This document shows positions 36,108 to 45,132 of a stretch of 64,000 bases of DNA, piece by piece. Position 1 is the stretch's first letter, and each line of letters opens with the position of its first letter. Both the position numbers and the translations under genes were made by a program. The DNA is from Pseudomonas fluorescens (GTDB taxonomy: Bacteria; Pseudomonadota; Gammaproteobacteria; Pseudomonadales; Pseudomonadaceae): NCBI RefSeq assembly GCF_900215245.1, contig NZ_LT907842.1:1612001-1676000 (forward strand). Direction: 5' to 3'. The notes below the pieces were generated by a model that searched no databases, had not been told where the DNA came from, and saw only the letters and a list, made by a program, of their open reading frames with translations.

Positions 36108-37580
36108 ATGGCCCGTTTCGAACTGCAAAAACTCTACATTGACGGCGGCTACAGCGACGCTGGCAGCGATGCCACCTTCGAAGCCATCAACCCGGCTAAC
36201 GGTGAAGTTCTCGCCAATGTGCAACGTGCTACCAAAGAAGACGTTGAGCGTGCCGTGGTCAGCGCTGAAAAAGGCCAGAAAATCTGGGCCGCCATGACCG
36301 CCATGGAGCGTTCGCGCATCCTGCGTCGCGCCGTCGACATCCTGCGCGAGCGCAACGACGAACTGGCCGCACTGGAAACCCTGGACACTGGTAAAGCCTT
36401 CTCCGAAACCAAGTACGTCGACATCGTTACCGGCGCTGACGTGCTGGAATACTACGCAGGCCTGGTGCCGGCCATCGAAGGCGAGCAGATCCCGCTGCGC
36501 GACACTTCGTTCGTCTACACCCGTCGCGAGCCGCTGGGCGTGGTCGCCGGTATCGGCGCGTGGAACTACCCGATCCAGATCGCCCTGTGGAAATCCGCAC
36601 CGGCCCTGGCCGCGGGTAACGCGATGATCTTCAAGCCAAGCGAAGTCACCTCGCTGACCACCCTGAAACTGGCCGAGATCTACACCGAAGCCGGCGTTCC
36701 GGCAGGCGTGTTCAACGTGTTGACCGGCAGCGGCCGTGAAGTCGGCACCTGGCTGACCGAGCACCCGCGCATCGAGAAAGTCTCGTTCACCGGCGGCACC
36801 GACACCGGCAAAAAAGTCATGGCCAGCGCTTCCAGCTCCTCGCTCAAAGAAGTGACCATGGAGCTGGGCGGCAAGTCCCCGCTGATCGTCTTCGAAGACG
36901 CCGACCTGGACCGCGCCGCCGACATCGCGATGATGGCCAACTTCTACAGCTCCGGCCAGGTCTGCACCAACGGCACTCGCGTGTTCGTGCCCAAGCACCT
37001 GCAAGCGGCCTTCGAAGCCAAGATCGTTGAGCGTGTGGCGCGCATTCGCGTCGGCAGCCCGCAGGACGACAACACCAACTTCGGCCCGCTGGTCAGCTTC
37101 GCCCACATGGAAAGCGTGCTCGGCTACATCGCCAAAGGTAAGGAAGAAGGCGCTCGCGTGCTGTGCGGCGGCGACCGTCTGACCGACGGCGACTTCGCCA
37201 AAGGCGCCTTTGTTGCCCCAACCGTGTTCACCGACTGCACCGACGAGATGACCATCGTCCGTGAAGAAATCTTCGGCCCAGTGATGAGCATCCTCACCTA
37301 CGAGACCGAAGAAGAAGTGATCCGCCGCGCCAACGACACCGACTTCGGCCTGGCTGCCGGCCTGGTCACCAAAGACCTGAACCGCGCTCACCGCGTGATT
37401 CATCAGCTGGAAGCGGGTATCTGCTGGATCAACGCCTGGGGCGAGTCCGACGCCAAGATGCCGGTGGGCGGCTACAAGCAGTCGGGCGTTGGCCGTGAGA
37501 ACGGCATCAGCTCGCTGAACAACTTCACCCGCATCAAATCGGTACAGGTTGAGCTGGGCGACTACGCCTCGGTGTTCTAA
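36108..37580 (+). CDS. betB: Betaine aldehyde dehydrogenase
   Basis: An NAD(P)-dependent aldehyde dehydrogenase making glycine betaine from betaine aldehyde. The 490-residue length equals that of Pseudomonas BetB. The catalytic glutamate is in MELGGKSPL near residue 252 and the catalytic cysteine in [11 protein letters not shown] near 286. GAGG lies 6 nt before the ATG at 36108; the longer upstream frame has no support. It is followed by a REP doublet and betA. Confidence 0.97.
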   Translation: MARFELQKLYIDGGYSDAGSDATFEAINPANGEVLANVQRATKEDVERAVVSAEKGQKIWAAMTAMERSRILRRAVDILRERNDELAALETLDTGKAFSETKYVDIVTGADVLEYYAGLVPAIEGEQIPLRDTSFVYTRREPLGVVAGIGAWNYPIQIALWKSAPALAAGNAMIFKPSEVTSLTTLKLAEIYTEAGVPAGVFNVLTGSGREVGTWLTEHPRIEKVSFTGGTDTGKKVMASASSSSLKEVTMELGGKSPLIVFEDADLDRAADIAMMANFYSSGQVCTNGTRVFVPKHLQAAFEAKIVERVARIRVGSPQDDNTNFGPLVSFAHMESVLGYIAKGKEEGARVLCGGDRLTDGDFAKGAFVAPTVFTDCTDEMTIVREEIFGPVMSILTYETEEEVIRRANDTDFGLAAGLVTKDLNRAHRVIHQLEAGICWINAWGESDAKMPVGGYKQSGVGRENGISSLNNFTRIKSVQVELGDYASVF

Positions 37581-37611
37581 ACCCGAGGCTTGCATTGCCT
37601 GCGAGGCCGGC

Positions 37612-37680
37612 ATCGGGGGGCAAGCCCCCTTCCCACATCTGGAATGTATTCCCCTGTGGGAGGGGGCTTGCCCCCGATGA
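37612..37680. repeat. Outward-facing REP doublet between betB and betA
   Basis: CATCGGGGGGCAAGCCCCC and GTGGGAGGGGGCTTGCCCCC are in outward order with the spacer TGGAATGTATTCC, which has its own GGAAT/ATTCC repeat. It begins 31 nt after the betB stop, inside the operon. Confidence 0.85.
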
Positions 37681-37717
37681 GGCCCGACCTGACCACACTT
37701 CAAAGAGGGTGCATCCA

Positions 37718-39421
37718 ATGTCCCAAGAATACGACTACATCATTGTGGGTGCCGGCTCCGCCGGTAATACCCTGGCGACCCGTCTGACCGAAGACGAAGG
37801 CGTCACCGTCCTGCTGCTGGAAGCCGGCGGCCCGGACTACCGTCTTGATTTCCGTACCCAAATGCCGGCCGCGTTGGCGTTCCCGCTGCAAGGCCGCCGT
37901 TACAACTGGGCCTACGAAACCGACCCAGAGCCACACATGGACGGTCGCCGGATGGAATGCGGTCGCGGCAAAGGCCTCGGCGGTTCCTCGCTGATCAACG
38001 GCATGTGCTACATCCGTGGCAACGCCATGGACTACGACAACTGGTCGAAGCTCCCAGGTCTGGAAAACTGGAGCTACCTCGACTGCCTGCCGTACTTCCG
38101 CAAAGCCGAAACCCGTGACATCGGCCCGAACGATTACCACGGTGGCGATGGCCCGGTCAGCGTGACCACGCCAAAAGCCGGCAACAACCCGCTGTTCCAC
38201 GCCATGGTTGAAGCTGGTGTACAGGCCGGTTACCCGCGTACCGACGACTTGAACGGCTACCAGCAAGAAGGCTTCGGCCCGATGGACCGTACCGTCACGC
38301 CTAACGGCCGTCGCGCCAGTACCGCTCGCGGTTACCTGGACACGGCTAAAAAGCGTTCGACCCTGACCATCGTCACCCACGCCCTGACCGACAAAGTCTT
38401 GTTCGAAGGCAAGCGTGCCGTGGGCGTGCGTTACCTGATCGGCGCCGCCGAAGAACGCGTTGAAGCCCGTGCACGCAAAGAAGTGCTGGTGTGCAGCGGC
38501 GCGATCGCTTCGCCGCAACTGCTGCAACGCTCCGGTGTCGGCCCGGCCAAACTGCTGGAAAGCCTCGACATCCCGGTGGTCCACGACCTGCCAGGCGTCG
38601 GCGAAAACCTGCAGGACCACCTTGAGCTGTACCTGCAATACGCCTGTACCCAGCCAGTGTCGCTGTACCCATCGCTGCTCTGGTACAACCAGCCGGCCAT
38701 TGGGGCCGAGTGGCTGTTCAACGGCACCGGCATCGGCGCCAGCAACCAGTTCGAAGCGGGCGGTTTTATCCGCACCCGTGAAGAATTCGATTGGCCGAAC
38801 ATTCAGTACCACTTCCTGCCGGTGGCGATTAACTACAACGGCAGCAATGGTGTGAAAGAGCACGGTTTCCAGGCGCACATGGGCTCCATGCGTTCGCCAA
38901 GCCGTGGCCGCGTGCAATTGAAGTCGAAGAACCCACGGGACTACCCGAGCATCCTCTTCAACTACATGGCCACCGAACAGGACTGGCAGGAGTTCCGTGA
39001 CGGCATCCGCCTGACCCGTGAAATCATGCAACAGCCGGCGCTGGACCCATACCGTGGCCGTGAAATCAGCCCGGGTATTGACGTGCAAACCGATGAGCAG
39101 TTGGACAAGTTCATCCGCGAGCACGCCGAGACTGCGTTCCACCCGTCCTGCTCGTGCAAGATGGGCACCGACGAGATGGCGGTAGTGGACGGCGAAGGCC
39201 GTGTGCATGGCATGCAGGGCTTGCGTGTTGTGGATGCGTCGATCATGCCGATCATCACCACCGGCAACCTCAACGCGCCGACGATCATGATCGCCGAGAA
39301 AATCGCCGACAAGATCCGTGGCCGCAAACCACTGCCGCGCAGCACTGCCGACTACTACGTGGCAGGCGATGCGCCGGTGCGTGGCAAGCCGCTGCGTGAA
39401 GTGGGCCCGACTGCGCAGTAA
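37718..39421 (+). CDS. betA: Choline dehydrogenase
   Basis: A membrane-associated GMC flavoprotein oxidising choline to betaine aldehyde. The 567 residues start with the FAD motif [14 protein letters not shown]. The GMC signatures [17 protein letters not shown] near residue 85 and [17 protein letters not shown] near 260 are present, as is the late catalytic histidine region [18 protein letters not shown] lies about 9 nt before the ATG. Last gene of betIBA. Confidence 0.97.
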   Translation: MSQEYDYIIVGAGSAGNTLATRLTEDEGVTVLLLEAGGPDYRLDFRTQMPAALAFPLQGRRYNWAYETDPEPHMDGRRMECGRGKGLGGSSLINGMCYIRGNAMDYDNWSKLPGLENWSYLDCLPYFRKAETRDIGPNDYHGGDGPVSVTTPKAGNNPLFHAMVEAGVQAGYPRTDDLNGYQQEGFGPMDRTVTPNGRRASTARGYLDTAKKRSTLTIVTHALTDKVLFEGKRAVGVRYLIGAAEERVEARARKEVLVCSGAIASPQLLQRSGVGPAKLLESLDIPVVHDLPGVGENLQDHLELYLQYACTQPVSLYPSLLWYNQPAIGAEWLFNGTGIGASNQFEAGGFIRTREEFDWPNIQYHFLPVAINYNGSNGVKEHGFQAHMGSMRSPSRGRVQLKSKNPRDYPSILFNYMATEQDWQEFRDGIRLTREIMQQPALDPYRGREISPGIDVQTDEQLDKFIREHAETAFHPSCSCKMGTDEMAVVDGEGRVHGMQGLRVVDASIMPIITTGNLNAPTIMIAEKIADKIRGRKPLPRSTADYYVAGDAPVRGKPLREVGPTAQ

Positions 39422-39441
39422 CTGATACACCGCGGTGCCCA

Positions 39442-39514
39442 TTCGCGAGCAAGCCCGCTCCCACATCTTGACCGTGTTAACCCGATCAAGTGTGGGAGGG
39501 GGCTTGCTCCCGAA
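39442..39514. repeat. Outward-facing hybrid REP doublet
   Basis: The first arm is of the GCGAGCAAGCCCGC type, the second of the GGGGGCTTGCTCCC type, with spacer TTGACCGTGTTAACCCGATCAA. It lies 20 nt after the betA stop. Confidence 0.85.
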
Positions 39515-39625
39515 GAGGCCCGAACAAGCGCTGTAAATCCCCCGCCTACACTTTCCTTGATCAGCTCCCCGCCCCAGGCCTACTCTGTTGCCTGCCCGCG
39601 ATGAGCCGCCCACAAGGAAGGCCCC

Positions 39626-41068
39626 ATGTTCGACCACCACGCCACACTCAAAAAGCACTTCAGTGCCCTGCGCACCACCGCTGAATTTTTCTCGCTGCGT
39701 TACGTGCGCGAATCCGGCCAATACCTGTCGGTACGCAAGAACGTCGCCGAGCCGCCACACCTGAACCACGACGAGGGCGCCATGCTCACCGTGCGTCTCA
39801 ACGGTGTGGAAGCCTATGCCGCCACCAACGACCTTTCCCTTGCCGGCCTGCAAGCCGCCCTTGAGCGCGCCGAACAGCAAGCCCGGCGGATCTTCCCCCA
39901 CGCCCTGCTCGACCTGCACACACAGCCGGTCTCCAGCGACGTCGCCGACTACCTGTCGCCGGATCTCGACCAGCCCTTCCCTTCTTTAAGCGACTGCTAC
40001 CAACTGCTCGGTGACGAGTCTGCCGCCGTGCCCAAGGATGAGCGCCTGGTCAGTTGGGAAGTCAGCCTGGGCACCACCCATGTGGAACAGATCTACCTCA
40101 ACAGTGCCGGTGCCGAACTGCGCCAGGCCCAGCGTTTCGTCTACCCGGGCCTGAGCGTCACCGCCTTCGATGGCAACGACAGCCAGACCCGCACCTTGGG
40201 CGGTACCAACTTCGGCCAGCAAGGCAGTGCGAACGTGATTCGCCGCTTCGGCCTGGTCGGCGCCGCCCGCACGGTCGCCGACGAAGCCCTGCAACTGCTG
40301 CTCGCACCGAACACGCCTCACGGCCCGCGCGACCTGCTGCTGATGCCCGACCAAATGATCCTGCAGATCCACGAGTCCATCGGCCACCCGCTGGAACTGG
40401 ACCGCATCCTGGGCGATGAGCGCAATTACGCCGGCACCAGCTTTGTGAAGGCCGAGGACTTCGGCCACCTGCAATACGGTTCGCCCTTGCTCAACGTGAC
40501 GTTCGACCCGGACATCCCTGAACAACTCGCCAGCTACAGCCATGACGACGACGGTACCCGCGCCACCAAGCAGTTCCTGATCCGTGACGGCCTGCTGCTC
40601 AAGCCATTGGGCGGCGCGTTGTCGCAATTTCGCTCAGGGCTGGGTGGCGTCGCCAACAGCCGCGCCTGCAGCTGGAACCGCGCGCCGATCGACCGCATGG
40701 CCAACCTGAATATCGAAGCGGGCGACAAGACCCAGGCCGAGCTGATCAGCGGTATCGAGCACGGCATCCTGATGAGCACCAACCGCTCCTGGTCCATCGA
40801 CGATGCGCGCAATAAATTCCAGTTCGGCTGCGAGTGGGGCCAGTTGATCGAAAACGGCGAACTCAAGGGCGTGGTCAAAAACCCCAACTACCGCGCCATT
40901 TCCGCGCAGTTCTGGCGCAAGCTCAGCGCCGTCGGCGACGCCAGCACCTTCAAGGTCCTGGGCACGCCGAACTGCGGCAAAGGCGAACCCAACCAAGTGA
41001 TCCGCGTGGGCCATGCGTCACCTGCGTGCGTGTTCAGTGCTGTCGACGTTTTTGGGGGAGAGGCCTGA
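39626..41068 (+). CDS. TldD/PmbA-family metallopeptidase, TldD-like catalytic subunit
   Basis: A 480-residue TldD-type protein. The zinc motif is HESIGHPLELD near residue 250 (HExxxH type), and the C-terminal half has the family's glycine-rich strands. AAGGAAGG lies before the ATG at 39626. The stop overlaps the next gene's start (TGATG), so it forms a TldD/TldE heterodimer pair with it. Canonical TldD/TldE process microcin B17 and CcdA; this pair is distinct by sequence reading and has no substrate gene visible beside it. Confidence 0.85.
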   Translation: MFDHHATLKKHFSALRTTAEFFSLRYVRESGQYLSVRKNVAEPPHLNHDEGAMLTVRLNGVEAYAATNDLSLAGLQAALERAEQQARRIFPHALLDLHTQPVSSDVADYLSPDLDQPFPSLSDCYQLLGDESAAVPKDERLVSWEVSLGTTHVEQIYLNSAGAELRQAQRFVYPGLSVTAFDGNDSQTRTLGGTNFGQQGSANVIRRFGLVGAARTVADEALQLLLAPNTPHGPRDLLLMPDQMILQIHESIGHPLELDRILGDERNYAGTSFVKAEDFGHLQYGSPLLNVTFDPDIPEQLASYSHDDDGTRATKQFLIRDGLLLKPLGGALSQFRSGLGGVANSRACSWNRAPIDRMANLNIEAGDKTQAELISGIEHGILMSTNRSWSIDDARNKFQFGCEWGQLIENGELKGVVKNPNYRAISAQFWRKLSAVGDASTFKVLGTPNCGKGEPNQVIRVGHASPACVFSAVDVFGGEA

Positions 41069-42384
41069 TGAACAACTTCAAGGCACTGGTGGACTGGCTC
41101 AAGCAGGCCATCACCGACAAGGAACAATTCCACCTTGGCTTTGCTGGCGAATCCTCCGAGTTCGTGCGGTTTAACCACGCGCAAGTACGCCAGGCCGGGC
41201 AGGTGCAACAGGCCAGCCTGAACCTCAAGCTGATCCACGACGGCCGTCATGCCGACCTCACTATCACCCTGGCCGGTGAGCCGGCGCTGGACCGCCAACG
41301 CCTCGCCAATGGCCTGCAACAACTGCGCGAGACCTTGCCCTTATTGCCACAGGACCCGTACCTGCTGCTCAATCACAACGCCTGGCAAAGCCACAACGAA
41401 CAGCTGCGCCCGCTACCGGAACTGGCCCAGGTACTGCACGACATCAGCCAGGCGGCAGAAGGCGTAGACTTGGTCGGCTTCTATGCCGCAGGCCCCATCA
41501 GCCGTGGTTTCGCCAGTTCGGACGGCGCGTTCGGCTGGCATCAGGCCAATAGCTTCAACTTCGATTTCAGCCTGTTTCACGCCAATGGCGAAGCGGTAAA
41601 AGCCACCTACGCCGGGCACACCTGGGACAGCGCCGAGTTCGCCGCGCGGTTCCTGCAAGCACGCGAGCAGTTGGCATTCCTGGGTCGGCCGTTACACAGC
41701 CTGGCCCCCGGCCAATACCGCGCTTACCTCGCCCCGGCGGCGCTGGAAGAAATCCTCAGCATCATTACCTGGGGCGGGTTTTCCGCCCAGGCCATCGCCA
41801 GCAAAGGCAGCTCATTGCAAAAGCTGTATGCGGGTGAACAGTCGTTGAGCCCCTTGGTAAAAGTCGATGAGCAGATCAGCGGCTCACTGAGCCAGGCGTT
41901 TTCCACCGAAGGCTACCCGCGCGGGGATGTCACGCTGATCAATGCGGGCAAGGCGCAAGGCCAGTTGATCAACTCGCGCAGTGCCGCCGAATACGGCCTG
42001 AGCACCAACGGGGCGAGCAGCGACGAGTCGCCCAGCGCCTTGCAGATGGCGGCGGGCAGCCTGGCCCAGGCCGATATCCTCAAGCAGTTGGGCACTGGGC
42101 TGTATATCAGTAACCTGTGGTACCTGAACTACTCCGACCTGCCGGCCGCACGCCTGACCGGCATGACGCGCTTCGCCACCTTCTGGGTGGAGGAAGGCGA
42201 AATCAAGGCGCCGGTCAGCACCATGCGCTTTGATGACAGCGTCTATAGCCTGCTCGGCTCACAACTCGAAGCGCTGACCGCCGAGCGGGAACTGCTGTTG
42301 TCGGCCAGTACGTACAGCCAGCGTAATACCGCGTCCAACTTGCTGCCGGGGGCGTTGGTCAAGCGCCTGACCTTAACCCTGTAA
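41068..42384 (+). CDS. TldD/PmbA-family protein, TldE-like partner subunit
   Basis: A 438-residue TldE/PmbA-like protein that lacks the HExxxH zinc motif, as expected for the non-catalytic partner. The ATG at 41068 overlaps the upstream stop. The C-terminal part has GLYISNLWYLNYSDLPAARLTGMTRFATFWVEEGEI (read in parts), a typical PmbA-family stretch. GGGGGAGAGG precedes the start. Confidence 0.85.
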   Translation: MNNFKALVDWLKQAITDKEQFHLGFAGESSEFVRFNHAQVRQAGQVQQASLNLKLIHDGRHADLTITLAGEPALDRQRLANGLQQLRETLPLLPQDPYLLLNHNAWQSHNEQLRPLPELAQVLHDISQAAEGVDLVGFYAAGPISRGFASSDGAFGWHQANSFNFDFSLFHANGEAVKATYAGHTWDSAEFAARFLQAREQLAFLGRPLHSLAPGQYRAYLAPAALEEILSIITWGGFSAQAIASKGSSLQKLYAGEQSLSPLVKVDEQISGSLSQAFSTEGYPRGDVTLINAGKAQGQLINSRSAAEYGLSTNGASSDESPSALQMAAGSLAQADILKQLGTGLYISNLWYLNYSDLPAARLTGMTRFATFWVEEGEIKAPVSTMRFDDSVYSLLGSQLEALTAERELLLSASTYSQRNTASNLLPGALVKRLTLTL

Positions 42385-42398
42385 ATACAAACCCCAAT

Positions 42399-42500
42399 GT
42401 GGCAACTGGCTTATTAGGGAGCTGGCTTGCCTGCGATGCAAACAACTCGGTGTGTCAGCAGGACCGCAGTGATGCCATCGCAGGCAAGCCAGCTCCCACA
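42399..42500. repeat. REPIN of GCTGGCTTGCCTGC type
   Basis: Arms GGGAGCTGGCTTGCCTGCGA and TCGCAGGCAAGCCAGCTCCC are inverted. A broken extra arm GTGGCAACTGGCTTATT precedes the left arm. It starts 14 nt after the TldE-like stop. Confidence 0.9.
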
Positions 42501-42695
42501 ATATTCTGTGTTCGTTTCTGACACCCCCGTTTCACTCCTTCCTACCGCAAAATCCCATCTCACACTTCTCCCTGTGCGGCCTGTTGTCGCCCGCAAAAAA
42601 CCTCGTTATAACGGTTAGTGGCACCCCGCCACCACCCCACGTGTTCGCACGTGATGCACGACCTTGCCCGGGATAGGGCAAGCTGGAGCGTTGAC

Positions 42696-43586
42696 ATGGA
42701 CCATGGAAGTTTTGTCATAGAAAAGCTGTTCAAACACTACAACGTTCACGTAGAGCAGCTAGGTCACCACCCGCAAAGAAAAACCGTCCTGATGGTCAAT
42801 GGGGCCCTGTCCACCACCCGCTCGTTTGCGCGCACCAGCAAATGCCTGGCGGAACACTTCAATGTGTTGCTGTTCGACCTGCCGTTCTCCGGCCATTCGC
42901 GCGAGCACAACACGAACCTGGACCTTGTGACCAAGGACGACGAGGTACAAATCCTGCGCGCGCTGGTTGACCGGTTTCAGGTCAACCATCTGGTGTCGGC
43001 CTCCTGGGGCGGCATCTCCACGTTGCTGACCCTGGCCCACAACCCGCCCTCCATTCAAAGCTCGGTGGTGATGGCCCTGGCGCCCAACCTCAACCAGGCG
43101 ATGCTCGATTACGTGGAACGCGTGCGGGTGCTGATCGAGGCGGATGACAAGTCCGCCGTCGGCCACCTGCTAAACGAGACCGTCGGCAAATACCTGTGCC
43201 CCCGGCTCAAGCGCAATAACCATCGGCACCTGTCGGGCATGGCGACTACCGAGTACCGCCAGGCACGCTTTCATATCCACCAGGTGCTGGGCCTGGGCGA
43301 CGGCAACTACCTGCCGGCACTCACTCAAATCGAAACCCCGGTGCATTTCATCAACGGCGCGCTGGATGAATACACCCCGGCAACCGAGGCCCGGCTGTTC
43401 AATAAATACGTGGGGCGCAGCACGTTCGCCGTCGCCGAGCACACCGGTCACTTGCTCGACCTTGAGTCTCGCGAGGCGGCGTTGGCGGTGCACCGCGCCC
43501 TGCTGGATTTCCTGGTCGGGGAGCACGCGCCATTGCCAGATTTAGACGAACCGCCAGTGGGAAAAGGCGCAACGGATGGCGCATAA
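42696..43586 (+). CDS. rhlA: RhlA-like 3-(3-hydroxyalkanoyloxy)alkanoate synthase
   Basis: An alpha/beta-hydrolase-fold acyltransferase of the RhlA/PhaG group. RhlA joins two 3-hydroxyacyl-ACP units into the lipid part of rhamnolipids (HAA). The 296-residue length and long identical stretches remembered from P. aeruginosa RhlA ([45 protein letters not shown]) make this closer to RhlA than to PhaG. The nucleophile motif is SASWGG near residue 102. The start [12 protein letters not shown] at 42696 has GGAG 8 nt upstream. No rhlB or rhlC lies beside it; an MFS exporter follows 36 nt later. Confidence 0.85.
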   Translation: MDHGSFVIEKLFKHYNVHVEQLGHHPQRKTVLMVNGALSTTRSFARTSKCLAEHFNVLLFDLPFSGHSREHNTNLDLVTKDDEVQILRALVDRFQVNHLVSASWGGISTLLTLAHNPPSIQSSVVMALAPNLNQAMLDYVERVRVLIEADDKSAVGHLLNETVGKYLCPRLKRNNHRHLSGMATTEYRQARFHIHQVLGLGDGNYLPALTQIETPVHFINGALDEYTPATEARLFNKYVGRSTFAVAEHTGHLLDLESREAALAVHRALLDFLVGEHAPLPDLDEPPVGKGATDGA

Positions 43587-43622
43587 TCGCCGACACATAG
43601 CCTGCTAACCAAAAGGTCGCCC

Positions 43623-45050
43623 ATGCCGAATCGCGCCCCTCTCGATGCCAAAACCGCCCGCTGGCTCCCCTGGGTGGTCGCGATTGCCTTCTTCATGCAG
43701 TCGCTGGATGGGACGATTCTCAACACAGCCCTGCCGGCCATGGCCCGGGACCTCGCCGAAAACCCGCTGCGCATGCAAGGAGTGGTGATCGCCTACATGC
43801 TCACCGTCGCCTTGCTCATTCCGGCCTCGGGCTGGATCGCCGACCGCTTTGGCACCAAGAAAATCTTTTTCGGCGCGATCATGCTGTTCAGCATTGGTTC
43901 GCTGTTGTGCGCCCTGTCCAGCAGCTTGACCATGCTGGTCGGCGCGCGGGTCATCCAGGGTTTGGGCGGGGCGCTGATGTTGCCGGTCGGGCGCCTCGTT
44001 GTGCTACGCGCTTACCCGCGCTCCGAGCTGGTGCGGATCATGGGCTTCATTACCATCCCCGGCCTGCTCGGCCCGTTGCTTGGCCCGACCATGGGCGGCT
44101 GGATGGTGCAATACCTGACCTGGCACTGGATTTTTCTGATCAACCTGCCGGTGGGCATGATCGGCTGTTACGCCGTGTGGAAACTGATCCCCGACCTGCG
44201 CGGCAGTGAGCGCACACGCTTTGACAGCATGGGGTTTGTGCTGTTTGGCGCGGCGATGGTGTTGATCACCATCGCCATGGAAGGCCTGGGCGAACTGCAC
44301 CTGCCGCATCTGCGGGTAATGTTGCTGCTGTTTGGCGGGCTGGCGTGCCTCGCGGCCTACTGGCTGCGCGCCGGCCATATCGATAACCCGCTGTTTTCGC
44401 CGGTGCTGTTCAAGACCCGGACTTTTGCAGTGGGCATTCTCGGCAACCTGTTTGCGCGCCTGGGCAGCGGCGCCTTGCCATTCCTGGTGCCGCTGCTGTT
44501 GCAGGTGGCGCTGGGTTACTCGCCATCGGAAGCCGGGATGAGCATGCTGCCGCTGGCGGCGGCGGCGATGTTTGCCAAGTCGATTGCCCGCACCTTGATC
44601 GAACGCCTCGGCTACCGCGTGGTGCTGACCGGCAATACCTTGGCGCTTGGCATCATGCTGGCGAGCATGGGCCTGGTCAGTGAACAGACGCCTTACTGGT
44701 TGCTGCTGGGCATGCTGGCGATCCTCGGGGCGATCAACTCCCTGCAATTTACCGCGATGAACACCGTCACCCTGATCGACCTGGACGATGCCCAGGCCAG
44801 CAGCGGCAACAGTTTGCTCTCGGTGGTGGCGCAATTGTCCCTGAGCCTGGGCGTCGCGTGTGCCGGTGCCTTGCTCGGCGGTTTTACCGCCGAGTCGGGC
44901 AACGATGGTGTCAGCACCGTACTCGGCGCCTTCCAACTGACCTTCCTCACCGTGGGCATCATGGCCATGCTGGCGGCGGCGATCTTCCTGCAACTGTCGC
45001 CCACCGACGGCAAGCGCGTGATCAGCCGCGAGCACGACATCGAGCATTAA
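43623..45050 (+). CDS. MFS drug:H+ antiporter, DHA2 (MdtD/EmrB-like)
   Basis: A 475-residue transporter with 14 predicted transmembrane segments. Motif LDGTILNTALPAMARDL near residue 30, GWIADRFGTKKIF near 70 and the motif-C-like stretch GLLGPLLGPTMGGW near 140 mark the DHA2 family. It starts 36 nt after the RhlA-like gene on the same strand, so export of the HAA product or another surfactant-like compound is a reasonable guess, not shown by the sequence. Confidence 0.85.
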   Translation: MPNRAPLDAKTARWLPWVVAIAFFMQSLDGTILNTALPAMARDLAENPLRMQGVVIAYMLTVALLIPASGWIADRFGTKKIFFGAIMLFSIGSLLCALSSSLTMLVGARVIQGLGGALMLPVGRLVVLRAYPRSELVRIMGFITIPGLLGPLLGPTMGGWMVQYLTWHWIFLINLPVGMIGCYAVWKLIPDLRGSERTRFDSMGFVLFGAAMVLITIAMEGLGELHLPHLRVMLLLFGGLACLAAYWLRAGHIDNPLFSPVLFKTRTFAVGILGNLFARLGSGALPFLVPLLLQVALGYSPSEAGMSMLPLAAAAMFAKSIARTLIERLGYRVVLTGNTLALGIMLASMGLVSEQTPYWLLLGMLAILGAINSLQFTAMNTVTLIDLDDAQASSGNSLLSVVAQLSLSLGVACAGALLGGFTAESGNDGVSTVLGAFQLTFLTVGIMAMLAAAIFLQLSPTDGKRVISREHDIEH

Positions 45051-45087
45051 CAGGCTTCCCGTCTAGAACTTGCGGGGAAAATCCTGT

Positions 45088-45132
45088 GGGACTGGTACAC
45101 TGCGCAACATTTTGTTTTGCAGAGCCAGTCCC
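45088..45132 (+). promoter_or_regulatory. Inverted repeat ending at the dbpA start codon
   Basis: GGGACTGG (45088-45095) and CCAGTCCC (45125-45132) are a perfect inverted repeat; the second arm abuts the GTG start. Inner CTGC/GCAG can extend the stem. If transcribed whole, it would place the start region in a hairpin. Confidence 0.5.

Noticed and set aside
37700..39919. A 739-codon minus-strand open frame over betA
   Set aside because: It is a shadow of betA and the TldD-like gene, runs through a REP doublet, and has no ribosome site or family motif.
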